Part shown: in pieces, positions 10,555-22,002 of the stretch
Position numbering within the stretch: the stretch's first letter is position 1
Layout: every line of letters starts with the position of its first letter
From: Pogona vitticeps
Lineage: Eukaryota; Chordata; Lepidosauria; Squamata; Agamidae
DNA: 64,000 nucleotides
Assembly: GCF_051106095.1 (NCBI RefSeq)
Contig: NC_135786.1
Coordinates: 212,324,501-212,388,500 of the forward strand
Direction of reading: 5' to 3'
Notes under the pieces: model-generated
Told to the model about the DNA's origin: nothing
The model's input: only the letters and a program-made list of their open reading frames with translations
Databases searched by the model: none
Position numbers and translations under genes: made by a program

Positions 10555-10680
10555 ACATAATGATCGCACCCACAGTGATCATTTCTAGCTTCTTTCATTT
10601 GGTCGCAATGAAACCTCATGTGGGGGAGTAGCAGACTCGCACACAAGGGAGTGGAAATTAAGAGGGAATTTTGATCAGAA
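10555..10680 (+). mobile_element. Fragment of the MITE family also at 22003-22205
   Basis: CACCCACAGTGATCATTTCT, AATGAAACC and AATTAAGAGGGAATTTTG follow the 22080-22205 text in order, at lower identity. Confidence 0.5.
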
Positions 10681-10689
10681 AGGGTTTCT

Positions 10690-11520
10690 GGTTAGGAAAG
10701 TGTCCTTCTGTTGCACTGGCTGCTGCTGCAGAAATGCATTGCACACAATGGACATGGAATAGCCACACAGCAGTACTGGCGATCACAACACCTCCTTGAC
10801 ATTGGCATATCAATGTTTCAATGCATCTTCCCATAGAAATTTAAAAAATATTACTAATCAGTAATGCAATGGTGACGGCCCCCAGGTGACATTCTTTTAC
10901 CACTGTATTGATGTATCAGGCATTGGGGGAAAAGTGCACCACAGTAATGGTGGCCATCTTCCTGGCTTCGATTCTGAAAAGAAGCGGGGCAAGTCGTACA
11001 CACAGGCAATCCCAACAAGGAATGCACCAGTACAACAAAGGTACAAAATAACACAACCCTTCTGGCAATGGGGAAATGTTCTGCAGTTACACCGCTGGCC
11101 AGGAAAATGTCTTGAGCTTCGCTGTACATCATATGACAAGGGGGAAAAGCAACAAACTGGGAGATAACTAGAGAACATTTCCCTCACATGACCAGGGCCT
11201 CAGTCTGTTTTATAGACAACTAGGACTTGAAACAACGTCTTACAATACTTAATTCTACACTCTAACCACTACACTAAACTGGCTTCTCTTTGAACTAGAT
11301 CTGCTTCAACCTGAAGACATAGATTGCCTCCTTTCTCATCTTGGGCAAGTGTTTTTCAGTCAAGCATTTTCTGGTTTGTACAAGAGCTATGTCTTTAAAC
11401 ATTTAGGCACAAACAGGAGAAAATATTATCATGGTTTGTCTGACATTCCCTCAGGAACACTATGTTTATTTAAGAGGGAAGTTGCTCTTCAGTTACAACT
11501 TGCAGCTGAGAAATGACTAA
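10690..11520. other. CDH17 intron, nothing recognised
   Basis: Overlapping open frames of about 90 codons occur on both strands at 10854-11187. None has a known motif or splice context, so they are taken as chance. Confidence 0.4.
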
Positions 11521-11522
11521 TC

Positions 11523-11658
11523 TAATAGTTCCCAACCTTGGGTCCTCAGATATTCTTGGACTAAAACTCCCGGAAGCCTTCACCACTAGCTGGACTATCT
11601 AGGATTTCTGAGAATTATAGTCCAAGAACATCTAAGGACCCATGGTTGAGAAGCACTA
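11523..11658. mobile_element. hAT MITE, 136 bp
   Basis: The left end reads like CAGTGGTTCCCAACC (here TAATAGTTCCCAACC); the right end is its inverse. Flanks GACTAATC and GACTAACC agree in 7 of 8 bases. Same family as 14562, 21052 and 61518. Confidence 0.75.
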
Positions 11659-11867
11659 GACTAACCTCTTCAGTAATGCCAACAGCTGAGATGGAAACAA
11701 TGGCAAAGTTTTCAGCTTGTTGGCCTGTTTTGTTATGCTCTCTTAAACTACTTAAGAATATTCCATGGAGGCAACTCGACAATGGTTGTTTATATTAATT
11801 TTATTAGTGTAACCTATCCTTAGCCTCTGGAACAGATACGAGGAGCATGTGCCCTTCCAGATGTTGT

Positions 11868-12090
11868 TCAGCGCAGTGGTTAAAACGCTGTACTGCAGCT
11901 AAAACTGTGCTCACGACCTGGGGTTCAAATCCCAGGTAGCCGGCTCAAGGTTGACTCAGCCTTCCATCCTTCCGAGGTCGGTAAAATGAGTACCCAGCTT
12001 GCTGGGGGGGCAACCTGTAGCCTGTATAATTAAAAATTGTAAACCGCCCGGAGAGTGCTTGTAGCGCTATGGGGCGGTATATAAGTCCAA

Positions 12091-12121
<31 letters not shown>
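11868..12121 (+). mobile_element. tRNA-derived SINE with L2-like tail
   Basis: Best copy of its family here: CAGTGGTTAAAACGCTGTAC, B-box GGTTCAAATCC, GGCTCAAGGTTGACTCAGCC, GTAAACCGCCCGGAGAGTGC, GGGGCGGTATATAAGTCC and an (AATA)n tail of about 33 bp. Confidence 0.8.
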
Positions 12122-12246
12122 ACACCTATCATCCCTGATCATTGTCAACACTGGGTTTCATGGATTGGAAAGCACCTTTGGAGGCCTGCAGTTTTCCTAC
12201 CCTTGCTCCAGGGAGCAAAAGTATTTGCTCAAACAAATATGAATAC

Positions 12247-12385
12247 CTGGCCGAGAGTTTTGTCTCACTACTCCAAAATATTGTTGTTGATCAAACTGGG
12301 GTGGGTTATCATTGATGTCTTTCACTTTTATGAGGACAGTAAAGGGGCCTTTCACTCTTTCTCCATTTGCGTTCAGGCCTTCGAT
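12247..12385 (-). CDS. CDH17: CDH17 exon, end of EC1 and start of EC2
   Basis: A 139-bp exon (phase 0 in, phase 1 out) encodes LNANGERVKGPFTVLIKV, then the calcium-linker motif KDINDNPPQF, then GVVRQNSRPG. Human CDH17 has LDANG, KVKDINDNRPTF and VRQNSRPG at the same place. The TAG acceptor and GTATTC donor are canonical. Confidence 0.94.
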
Positions 12386-12544
12386 CTAATGGAAAGAGGG
12401 ATAAGAAAGGTATATTCAAAGAATGTCATGTTCAGCTCTTAGTGAACTTTCTCATTTATCTTTGAGAGTGTTTGATTTAATTACACCGTTTGACTCAAAG
12501 TGTACCTTATTATCAGCAATGAAATATATAGTTATATGAACCAC

Positions 12545-12720
12545 CCAATGCTGTAAAATCATAGAACTATACAATAAAAAAATCTTATAATTGACACTTG
12601 GAAGGTATCCCCAAGTATCATCTAGTCCAACTTTCTGCCTGTGCAGGAATGTTTAAAAGTTATCCTGGCTAGCTTTTAAAATATTTTGAAACTGCTCCTT
12701 CGAAACCTGGTCTCTATTGC
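12545..12720 (+). repeat. CR1-like LINE tail fragment
   Basis: AATCATAGAACTATACAATA, then CTTGGAAGGTATCCCCAAG and CATCTAGTCCAACTTTCTGC, matching the common amniote CR1/L3-type ending (ATCATAGAATCATAGAGTTGG...). Old and diverged. Confidence 0.5.
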
Positions 12721-12724
12721 TATT

Positions 12725-14000
12725 ATCAGTGGCTGAACCTAAAGCAGTAAACAGAGAAATAATCAAACAATATGTTGTTCCAAACTATCCTTCTTGAATA
12801 GGAAAATGTTTGGAAACATAATTTGTACTCTACCAGCAGTCTTACTGTTAGCAGAACCAAAAGAGCATCTAAAAGGAGCAACCTGAGGGGGGGAAAACAG
12901 TGAATGTTTCAGAATAAGAGAGACCAAGGAGTGGAAATAAAACAGGGAGCTTTCCTCTGCAGAAGATTTTAAGTACAAAGAATCTGATGTTTTGAGGACC
13001 TAGAAAAGATAGTTCTCAATTCTTCTGGTGATTTAGAAGTGATGTTGATGCTGCTTGGCAAGGCTAAGTGGAACTTCCATCATTTCAAACAGAACTTCGA
13101 AAAGTTCGCAAAGATCGCAGCTCTCAGAATCTCCCAGCCCATAGGACCATCCTAGCTGTGACATTCTGGGAGTTATAGTTATAAAAACACACACTAACTT
13201 TTGCAGGCTGTCCTTCAAAAGTTATATGTCACCAAACAATGGTTGCTGGGGAACAAGCACAGGAGATGGTTATAGCCTATCTACCTGTTCGGGGCTTTCC
13301 TAGCAGCATCAAGCTGGTTGCTTGGGAGAGAAAGCACCAGCAGGACCTTTGGTCAGTTCCATCAGGAACTGATGTATTTATTCATCGAAGCAAAAAATAT
13401 ATGCAACCATGCTTGCGCTAGTGATTTATGTACCTCCAGAGGGCAACAGAGGTAGAAACAAGTAGCTAACGTGTGACTGCATTGACAAATACTGTAGGAA
13501 TTGCTCTAGGATTGGCATGATTAGATTTGTAGTATTTTCCATTGACTACATGACATACAGCTTAATGTGAACCAGCCCAGACCCTTTTCCCTCCTAATCT
13601 GCACTTTCTTTCCTCTGCCACTGAAGTTTCTACTTTTTAAATAAACAAACATACTTGCATCAATTTGGGCGTATGTGATTGTTGGGGTGCAGGTATCGTG
13701 TTGAAGCACAGTGCTGATTGTTGCCATGCTAGAGGACTTCCTTTGCATCTGTCCCCCCCCCCCCCGTTACTTCCCAAAACTACCTCCTGCACTGACCATA
13801 CTGGCTCCTTCCACAGCACCACTGCTCTACTATTTCGCTATACTAAATGCTTTGCATATGATTTCAAGCACTGGATCTGGTGATCTCTGTTTTTAGCCGA
13901 ATGGTCACATTGTTATAACAAATTAGCATCAAGGCCTTACAGAGAAACTAAAAAATTAAAAATTAATTTGAAAAACTTAGAGTGGACAGGGGGTTGCATT
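12725..14000. other. CDH17 intron, mostly unrecognised
   Basis: Contains a C-run near 13752 and a weak CTGGGAGTTATAG MITE scrap near 13165. No exon-like segment was found. Confidence 0.4.
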
Positions 14001-14001
14001 T

Positions 14002-14040
14002 GTGCTGTGCTGTGTGGTGTGGTGTGGTGTGGTGTGGTGT

Positions 14041-14123
<83 letters not shown>
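14002..14123 (+). repeat. Compound microsatellite (GTGTG)n(GT)n(GA)n
   Basis: GTGTG pentamers change to about 50 bp of (GT)n and then about 30 bp of (GA)n. It is intronic and generates false histidine-threonine and serine-leucine open frames. Confidence 0.95.
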
Positions 14124-14127
<4 letters not shown>

Positions 14128-14561
14128 CAAAACCCACTAATGTCAGTTGGGGAAAATGAACAAACCAGCAAAACCCTCACTTACAGATGAATTTAAGGCC
14201 TAAACTTCCTTTTCCCAAAGACCTCCCCCCCCCCACACACACACTGTTAAAACTATAGCTATAGACAGTCCACCCCATCCTTTCTCAGTTCCAGTTATAT
14301 AGTTCACTGTTGTAAAACATTTTCTGCACTGAAGACTGTATTTTATTGATGATGCCAACCATCCCCATAAAGAATAAAGGTACAACTAGGCAACCCCAAT
14401 TATCCCGACCCTGACTGGTTTCGTTAGTGCTAAACAGGGTTGCTTTGAGGTCTGACATATCATTTGGAGCAATCCTTGCATCCACATGTAAGAACTGATC
14501 ATGCCACACCTCACGCGGCTTTGTTTCACATGATTTAAACTGGTCCTCTTTCCCTTTAAGG

Positions 14562-14697
14562 CAGTAGTTCCCAAATTTGAGTCCCCAGATGTTCTTGGAC
14601 TACAACTCCCAGAAATCCTGTCCCACACAGAAAGTGGTGAAGGCCTCTGGGAGTTTTAGCCCAAGAATATCTGAGGACCCAAGGCTGGGAAACACTG
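14562..14697. mobile_element. hAT MITE, 136 bp
   Basis: CAGTAGTTCCCAA at the left and TGGGAAACACTG at the right are inverted; the interior has TTGGACTACAACTCCCAGAA and its inverse. No clean target duplication is visible. It lies 180 bp from the 14877-15011 exon. Confidence 0.7.
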
Positions 14698-14876
14698 CTT
14701 TTTTACAGGGCATGAGGGGGGGAAATCCCCCCTCCTGTTTGTTCTTCCATGCTGCTTGAGAAATAGAAAAGGGAAAGGAGATGAAGCTTTCTGTTTCATT
14801 TTAATTGTTGGTAACCAATATAGCACACCACCATTAGCAATGATTAAAAAGAAACACAATTGTATCTTTGCTTTAC

Positions 14877-15011
14877 CTCTAGGGTGTGGACTTTTTTTGT
14901 TTCCCAGTCCAGAGATCCATTAAGATACAAAACTCCATCTGGCCGAATCTGTATGATCCCATCTGTCTCTCCAGTTAGTCGCAAGCTGACAGTAGGAGGT
15001 TCAAATGTAAA
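14877..15011 (-). CDS. CDH17: CDH17 exon, EC1 core
   Basis: A 135-bp phase 0-0 exon covers residues 52-96. It contains LRLTGETDG and DGVLYLNGSLDWETKKV, matching human ELTGETDNIF and LLYYNRALDRETRS. The usual cadherin LDRE motif reads LDWE here. The donor is GTAAAG, immediately after GAG. Confidence 0.92.
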
Positions 15012-15229
15012 CTGCCGTATGAGGGGGGAGGAAAAGGCAAATCAGAACTCAAGTTTCTTCTTGCACATATCAACATTTTACCCTAAGCTGCCTATCCTCT
15101 ATTTTAGCTATAGAAATATGGAATAGTTAATTTCCTATGTTACATTTGATCAGAGCCAAAAGACAGAGAAGCAGTTAATTTTCATACACCCTCAATCATT
15201 TTTCCCCATATTTGAATACATCAGATTAC

Positions 15230-15331
15230 CTTATACAAATATGGCACTGATGGTAAACCTTCCTGAACAGAAAAAGCTTTGTTCTCCAGAGGTCCCTCTA
15301 TCTGCTGCTTATCTACATCTTGGCAAAGAAC
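15230..15331 (-). CDS. CDH17: CDH17 exon, mature N-terminus / start of EC1
   Basis: A 102-bp phase 0-0 exon with CAG acceptor and GTAATC donor encodes residues 18-51, including EGPLENKAFSVQEGLPS. This corresponds to human SGPLKPMTFSIYEGQEPS at the mature N-terminus. There is no classical-cadherin tryptophan near the N-terminus, as expected for the CDH16/17 class. Confidence 0.9.
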
Positions 15332-15532
15332 CTGCAGGAGAGAGAAGGATGGGACAGGTTATTAATATTGTTCATATTATTCAACGACAGTGAAATATTG
15401 ACCCTTGTGTCAGTACTGAATAATTCTAATTCCCCCCCCCCCAGTTCTAGTAGCAACAGCAACATTGCTTTGTTGGTAGAAACAATTTTTCCCCGGACAT
15501 AATTAGATGGATAGACAACAATATTAAGTATT

Positions 15533-15640
15533 CTCAAAGACTTTCATGGCCAGGATCCAATGGTTGTTGTAGTTTTGTCGGGCTGTTTGGCCATTCAGAA
15601 CTTGGCCAAACAGCCCAAAAAACCTACAACAGCCAACAAT
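15533..15640. mobile_element. Two PLE tails head to head
   Basis: GGTTGTTGTAGTTTTGTCGG plus GCTGTTTGGCC (15562-15592) is followed after about 10 bp by its inverse, GGCCAAACAGCCCAAAAAAC plus CTACAACAGCC (15604-15634). Each arm is the PLE terminus also found at 1-110 and at 18230. Confidence 0.65.
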
Positions 15641-17128
15641 ATTAAGTATTTGACAATTGCACAGATTATGAATATTTATGTCCAAAAGTTTGTGAAAGCA
15701 GAATTATTAAGTTGCTGGTGTGACTTAAGTCAGACTCGACAGCAAGTCACAAGTCCCCATCCCTGGGAGTTACATGCTTAAGTATTATTATTATTAGAAG
15801 AAAATACTTTTGCATTTCCCTCTAGAGCTTAGTGTGCAGTAAGAAGGTACTTTATATCTGATGACCAAGCAGGAAAAAAAACTAAAACAAAGCAATGTTC
15901 ATGCTATGGGAGATCATTGTAGCTTCTGGGGTTATGATCAGATGGTTTTGAACATTTACGGAGAAGTTGCTTCCAACCAGCAGACCATGCTCACAGTTAC
16001 CATGCAACTTAAAGTAGATGAGGACGGTTGACTTGCTAACCTTTCTTCTTCACCTTCCTACTGCAGGATTCTCTGCTTACTCATGGTAGAAGAGATGGCA
16101 TAAAAGGCCTCTTGAGGAGTCCCTTAGGTTAGGGTGTTTGTGTGATTCTGAGGTGACCATGGAGTGGAACAAGGAGCCACTCGCCAAGGTGAAGCAAAGC
16201 CACAACAAATGTTTCATCTCCTATTTGACATTCTTAGGATTTTTTAAATGATAAACAACACGAATTGAGGAAAGAAAATCTTGAAAGTAAAATTTGTATT
16301 GTAAGATAGTATGGTTGGCTGGCACTAAGGAGAAGGCAAGTGTCCGCTGAATTTCCCAATTCCAATCACTGAGATGGCAGGGAGGACTCACTGAGCAATA
16401 CAAAAAACCTAGTTCTAGCTTTCTGCATTTTTGCCCACTCATGTAAATGTGGTGTGTGTCCCCCAACCCCAAGGATAACCAGGAATGCATAGATAACCTC
16501 ACAGACCCAGGAATGGAGCAGTTCAGAATGCTAAACAGTACAAGTTGGGTTGGCCTCAATCTATGTGCTTTTTATTTGGGTACAGAGTGGGCTGGGAGGG
16601 GGCAAATTCCACTAGAACTGACAAGTGGTACCTCCATGTCATTATGCATTTGTTCAGCCTTTGTGAGAATAATTATAAACATCCAGGCCAAAACTACACT
16701 GCTTTCTTCTTTGGATGCCTCTCTGATTTTATCATTTACAGTTGGGATGACTCAAGTGCTACAGTCCATCAAAGTGGTGTACTTGCATATCCTGTTCAAA
16801 GGTTGGTTTATACACATGCCGACCTATTTTATTTCTCTGAATAAAGATAATTCTTGAGAGCTAAATTATGTGAGTCAGAATACCTTAACAATCACCTCTA
16901 CCCAAATGGCTCTGTTTGATCATTAGAGCTTTTTCTGAGGCTCTGTTCCATGACCCCTTATGGTGTGGAAGCACATTCTTATTTATCATGGTCCTGAGAT
17001 GTTGGAGAGTGCCACCAAAGAAAGTGGCCATGTGTCCTCTTTTATATATAATCAGTAGATAATTGGTGAATCAACTCCTCTACATGTTGCATTGATTCAA
17101 TGGGCCTATTTTAATTGCACCTTACTGG
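15641..17128. other. CDH17 intron, nothing recognised
   Basis: Open frames up to 136 codons (16447-16857 plus, 16221-16559 minus) have no recognised motif, no repeat match and no splice context. Confidence 0.4.
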
Positions 17129-17237
17129 AGTTTAGCAAATAAAAAATAAATACATGTCCTGATTATTATGTACACAGGTGTCAGTTTAGCAAATAAAAAA
17201 ATAAATACATGTCCTGATTATTATGTACACAGGTGTC
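17129..17237. repeat. Tandem duplication of a 54/55-bp unit
   Basis: AGTTTAGCAAATAAAAAATA...CACAGGTGTC is repeated once (17129-17182 and 17183-17237). The copies differ only by one A in the A-run, so the duplication is recent or recently homogenised. Confidence 0.9.
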
Positions 17238-17384
17238 AGGTGGACAGTAAAGGCTGTGGGTTGGTGGGAATAAATTCAACTGACATATCAGAGAGAACTT
17301 AACAAATATCATGGCATACTAGAAAGAAAAATAAGTGAGCTTTAGATCAAGGCAGGACTGAACTCTCCCTAAGAGCAAAATGAT

Positions 17385-17500
17385 AAATCTGAGGCTATCA
17401 GACTTTGAGCATATCATTAGCCTGAATGGAAATGACCATGATGCAAGGAAAAGTGGAAAGTAATAGGAAAAGAGGAAGACCAGACTTGATGGTATATATA
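17385..17500 (+). mobile_element. Old RTE (BovB-like) LINE fragment
   Basis: TGAGGCTATCAGACTTTGAG, then GGAAAGTAATAGGAAAAGAG and GAAGACCAGACTTGATGG parallel the BovB end region (LRLQYFGHLMR ... GKRRRGRQ) seen whole at 29.95-30.08 kb. Confidence 0.5.
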
Positions 17501-17815
17501 ACAACAACCACAACTGTAATACAGTTTTCCCACTATTCCCCATACTTTTGCCCAATGTGGGCAGAGCAAAAAAACATATCTAAAAAATAAACAAAATGTT
17601 AAGAGTTTAAATGGTTTGTGGCAGAAAGGTAACAAAGCAGTGGAAACCATTCAACAGGAAGTGCAAGAGTAAACCTAAGTACAGTGTTAACTTTTATTTG
17701 GTAGACCTAAAGAAAAGTCATTGAGTGATTTATCTGAAGCATTGTCTGATCCCATAGCAATTCCAGTGTATTGAGGATTAGCAAACAAACAAGGTTTAGC
17801 ATTAGAATAAAGATA

Positions 17816-19430
17816 GGATGTTTGGAATTCAGGGACTGCTATTACCATAATTCAGTGGCAACCTCCCAAGCCAAATTATGGGACCAAGAAAGCCCAGGAG
17901 GTCGAGCAGCCCCCTCACTTCCATGCTGCTCCTGCATCGCTTCTGTGGACCATTAGAAAAATGCCCTGTTGCAACATGGAAATTACAAAGATTCCCTGTG
18001 ATGCCCAAAGTTACATGGGGGAATGGGTTAACAGAAGCTGCCTCTAGACACTCCATATGGAGGCAGCTTCAGTTAGAAGTCATCCCCACAACCAACTTTT
18101 AATTCACAGGGAATCATCATATCTCCCACAGTGCACGAGGTGTTATATTTATGCAGAAATTCTTTCTATTTTGAAAGATCAAAGCCAGTTTCTTCAACTC
18201 AGCTCCATGGTTCAAAGTTTTATTCCTTTGGTTGTTGTAGGTTTTTCGGGCTGTTTGGCACTGTTCTGAAGCTTTTTCTTCCTAACATTTTGCCAGTCTC
18301 TGTGACCTGCATCTTCAGAGGACAGGAGTTAGAACTCTGTGTTGTGTTGTAGTGTGTGGGATAGTTGAGTATTTGTAGCTGTGGGATCAGCTTTTTGTCC
18401 TTTTTTGGAAATTGGGTGATTATAGTAATCAGGGTGTTTTTTTTGTTATGGGTGTATTGTTGTGATAAAGGGGAGATGGTCTCTCATTGTGATTGATGGG
18501 TGTCATTAGCTAGTCTATTGTGTGCAGTGGTCACCAGTCCTTGTGGCTGGGTAGAGTTCGTTGACCTTTTTGCAGGATGTATTTTTCAGTGCTGGGAGCC
18601 AGGCTTTGTTGAGTTTTAGACTTTCTTCTTTTTGTTGAAACTCTGTTGGTGTTTGTGGATTTCAGTGGCTTCACTGTGCAGTCTAACATAATCATTGCTG
18701 GTGTCTTCACAACTTCTGTGTTTCGAAATAGGATTTCATGTCCAGCTTGTTTCAGGGCATGTTCAGCTACTGCCGATTTTTCTGGTTGTTTTAGTCTGCA
18801 GTGTCCTATTTTAAACCATCGGATCCTGGCTGTGAAAGCCTTCGAGAATACTTTAATTCCTTTGTCAGTGTGTAGATCCCTCCTCATAAAACATGACTAT
18901 TTCATGTGAACTATAAAGCATCCCAAACACCTTGTGAATCATTGTTTAATAAAAAGGCAAGAAAGGGTGGGTCCATCTATTTCCTTGGCCCATAGACAAA
19001 TTGGTAGTTGTGCCATTCCCACTTTAGTCTGATGATCTATCAACTTCACCACACTGACAACTGTTAACCGATGGGATGTTTCCACCCTGTTGAATTCTGC
19101 ATCCCAGATGGTTCTGGAATCTTCCAGTTTGTCATCGATTTCTAAGTGGATAGCATCATAATCTAACAACTAGAACTGGTTTTATTTCCCCTACAATTCT
19201 GGTGAAGGCTGCCTCCACACACCCCATATAGAAGCAGACTCAGTTAGCATTTATTCTCCTATGCACCTTTACAAGTCACAGGGAATCCTCATGTTTCCTT
19301 TGATGCAGCTGTGCAGGAATGTGAGGGGACTGCTCTACTTTCTGTGGCTTTCAGGGTTCAGCCTTGGCTGATTTCCAACCAAATTATAGGAATTGGAAGT
19401 CCTTGAATTCCAAACATCCCATCCCTAGTT
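17816..19430. mobile_element. DNA transposon with long inverted arms, split by a PLE
   Basis: The left arm (17816-18060) begins GGATGTTTGGAATTCAGGGA; the right arm (about 19200-19430) is its diverged inverse, ending TCCTTGAATTCCAAACATCC. Shared blocks include AGATTCCCTGTGA, CAGTCCCCTCAC-like text and CTCCATATGGAGGCAGC. Without the 622-bp PLE insert it is about 1 kb. Ends and TTAG/TTAA-like flanks hint at a piggyBac-type element, which is inference. No transposase is seen. Confidence 0.5.
18230..18851 (-). mobile_element. PLE fragment with GIY-YIG C-terminal remnant
   Basis: The minus strand encodes IGHCRLKQPEKSAVAEHALK, QAGHEILFRNTEV and, further on, KAWLP-like text, typical of the C-terminal end of Penelope proteins. 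It is followed by CTGAAGA ... hammerhead-like text and the terminus GGGCTGTTTGGC in inverse. Flanks TTTATTCCTTT (18219-18229) and TTTAATTCCTTT (18852-18863) look like its target duplication. Confidence 0.75.
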
Positions 19431-19431
19431 A

Positions 19432-20786
19432 GAACACCTCATTTAAAAAAAACACCTTCTCAATATCTTATTTTCTGTTTGTTGTCTCCACAATCAGCAC
19501 ACAGTAGCAGGCATCAAAAATAATCCAGGAAAGGAAAGAGAAGAAAAGAGAGAGGAGAGATCCTTCCTAAAATATAAAAAGGCAAAACAGAGCCACAGGC
19601 ACAGCACAATCAAGATGGCGGACACTGCATGGAGCTCAATAGCACACAGATCCCACCCATAGGGAAGGACCAGAGCAAATGAACATTCTTCACTGGATTC
19701 TATAACCAATCCATGTTCTTCTTCAACGCAAAATTCTCTCTCTGCCCCTCCTGGATGTTCTGATTGGCTGCAGACAACAGCACTTGCAATACTACAGTAT
19801 TTGATTAAACGCTTCACAGGCAATTTGGGTGGTGAAGGAAAAGGAAACAGAAAAGGGAAATCCGAATGAAACCTGAATTATTCATTTTTCTATCATTCTT
19901 TCAAATGAATTATCTGGATTTCAGAGACTCTCTTTCTGAATTAAACAAAGGAACACAAAAGAGACAACCTCTTTTGTGTTCCCTCCCAATTTGATTGACC
20001 CGAAAGTCCCATTTTACTGGCCCAACTGCACAACAGATGCATGCTTCGTAATGCACCCAGCACTTTGTAAATTAGCAGCAATTAACAGAAGTAGGTTACA
20101 CAATTTAACTTACGCGCACGTAAATCATGAACATGATTTTAGCCTAATAATAACAATAGTAATGTACAGCACAGGTTGTGAAGCAATCTATCAACACAAA
20201 CTAATAGCACAAACTAAGTAGACACCCAGCTGACAAAGTCACATATAGTGCTCCTCATTATAGTTTACTCTGATTATTTCTATTCAAGTCATGATATTCA
20301 TTTTTACATTTCCATCTGTAGATGTATAAAAGAATCCATGCTAAATTGGTTTATCATTATGTCCAGTTTGGAGAAACAATGGTTTACCTCTAAACCAGGA
20401 TTTGATACTGTAGCTTGAAATAGTTTTTAGCTTCTACTTTGGAGACAGACTGCTGTTTGCCTAATTCACAAAGGTGAGCTGGAGTGTTAAGAGCACAGGA
20501 GAGACTGAAGCAATATGAACACTAAATATAGAGTTCTAAAAGCTAAACCCATGGTTTAGTCACTAGTTGTGAACCAAGGCTTTCCTTTTTGAAAAAAAGG
20601 CAGGTCATGATTTGCGAGTTGCAGTTCATCTATTCCACCTGCATCCATTAACATTATGCCTCAAGACCCTAGTGATGTCTCTGGCATTTCCTTTGTTCAA
20701 AATAGGTGAAAGGGGTCCATTGAGATACACATAGTTAGATATTATCTTTCCCAGACGCTGTATATAGAGAGGTTCCGTCTTTGTTA
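19432..20786. other. CDH17 intron, nothing recognised
   Basis: A purine-rich stretch near 19520-19570 and AT-rich DNA. The open frames here, longest 109 codons (19494-19823 minus), are unassigned. Confidence 0.35.
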
Positions 20787-21335
20787 TATTTTATGCAGAC
20801 ATTTTCCTGTTTTGAAAGATCAAAGCTTCTTTCTTCAAACCAACTCCAGGGTTCAAAGTTTAATTCATTTCTCAGTGTGCAGATCCCTCCTCATAAAATA
20901 TGACTGTTTTACGTGAGCTATAAAACATCCACTCTGTGAATCATTGTTTAATGAAATGGCAAGAAAGGGTGTGTCCATCTCTTTCCTTGTCCCGTTGACA
21001 GTTTGGTAATTGTGCCATTCCTACAATGGTGTGACACTCTGTCCAGTATTCCAGTGGTTCCCAACCTTGGGTAACTGCAGTGTTCTTGGACTGTAAATCC
21101 CAGGAACCCCAGCCAGCACAGCAGATGGTGAAGGCTTCTGGGAATTGCAGTTCAAGAACACCTCGGTTACCCAAGGTTGGGAACCACTGCACTATACCAC
21201 ACTGACATCTGCTAACAAATGGGATGTTTCCACCCTGTTGAACTCTGCATTGTTCTGGAATCTTCCAGTTTGTCACCCCTTTCTAAATGGATAGTGTTAA
21301 GATCTAAACATACTAGAACTGGTTTTATTCACCAT
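20787..21335. repeat. Second copy of the 18137-19190 transposon interior
   Basis: TTTATGCAGACATTTTCCTG, CAGATCCCTCCTCATAAAAT, GAATCATTGTTTAATGAAAT and GGGATGTTTCCACCCTGTTG repeat in order with the interior of the 17816-19430 element. The copy is interrupted by the hAT MITE 21052-21189. The long arms are not seen here. Confidence 0.7.
21052..21189. mobile_element. hAT MITE, 138 bp, well-preserved ends
   Basis: CAGTGGTTCCCAACCTTGGG and CCCAAGGTTGGGAACCACTG are exact 20-bp inverted ends. Flanks CAGTATTC and CACTATAC agree in 6 of 8 bases. Confidence 0.85.
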
Positions 21336-22002
21336 ACGGTCTGAGTAGTTAGGGACCTTTAGCATGTAATACCACAGCAATTACATTTCAATCCATTTCC
21401 TCATGATAAATTAACCTAATAAGGCAAGACAGAACTGAAAATTGGGAAGAAGCCTTTCTTCTGAAAGCTGTGAATTGATACAGAATTTTTTAATCTGGAT
21501 CAATTGACTGCCCAGGATGAAGAATTGCTTCCGTTTTTTAAAGGTGAGGCCTAGATATTTGCTGAACTAGGTGAGATATTATTTGCTGAATTCTGCAAAA
21601 TGGCAAATCATCTGCACTTACAGCATTTACTAATTCCTAAGTATGGCTCTACAGCTTTGGGCACCTCAGAACCTCCCCTCTCTTTGAAACTACTTGAATC
21701 GGACACAACTTAATGATTGAACAACAACAAAAATTATCAGTACCAAAAAAGAAAATCCTAGCATTCGTTTATACATACCTAATAGTGGTGAATAAGGATG
21801 ATATTCATGGTTAAAAACAGGGCATGAAGAGTTGGATCATCTTATTTTATCTAATCATTGTGCAGAAGCTTTAGCCTGTGTACGCATTATATCTATGGAT
21901 TTAGCGATAACAGCTTATTCAGCATAAAATTATGTTTTATTAGACAACAACAAAAATTGTCAGCAAAGGCCTGAGTAGATTTGTTAATGTTTAATGTCTC
22001 TT
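21336..22002. other. CDH17 intron, mostly unrecognised
   Basis: Only a short BovB/Sauria-like tail (CGGACACAACTTAATGATTG then AACAACAACA) near 21699-21730 can be named. Confidence 0.45.

Noticed and set aside
11868-12121. tRNA gene (A and B boxes present)
   Set aside because: It is one of several copies of a tRNA-derived SINE with a LINE-like tail; no cloverleaf is kept.
13937-14180. His-Thr and Ser-Leu repeat proteins
   Set aside because: Translations of a GT/GA microsatellite.
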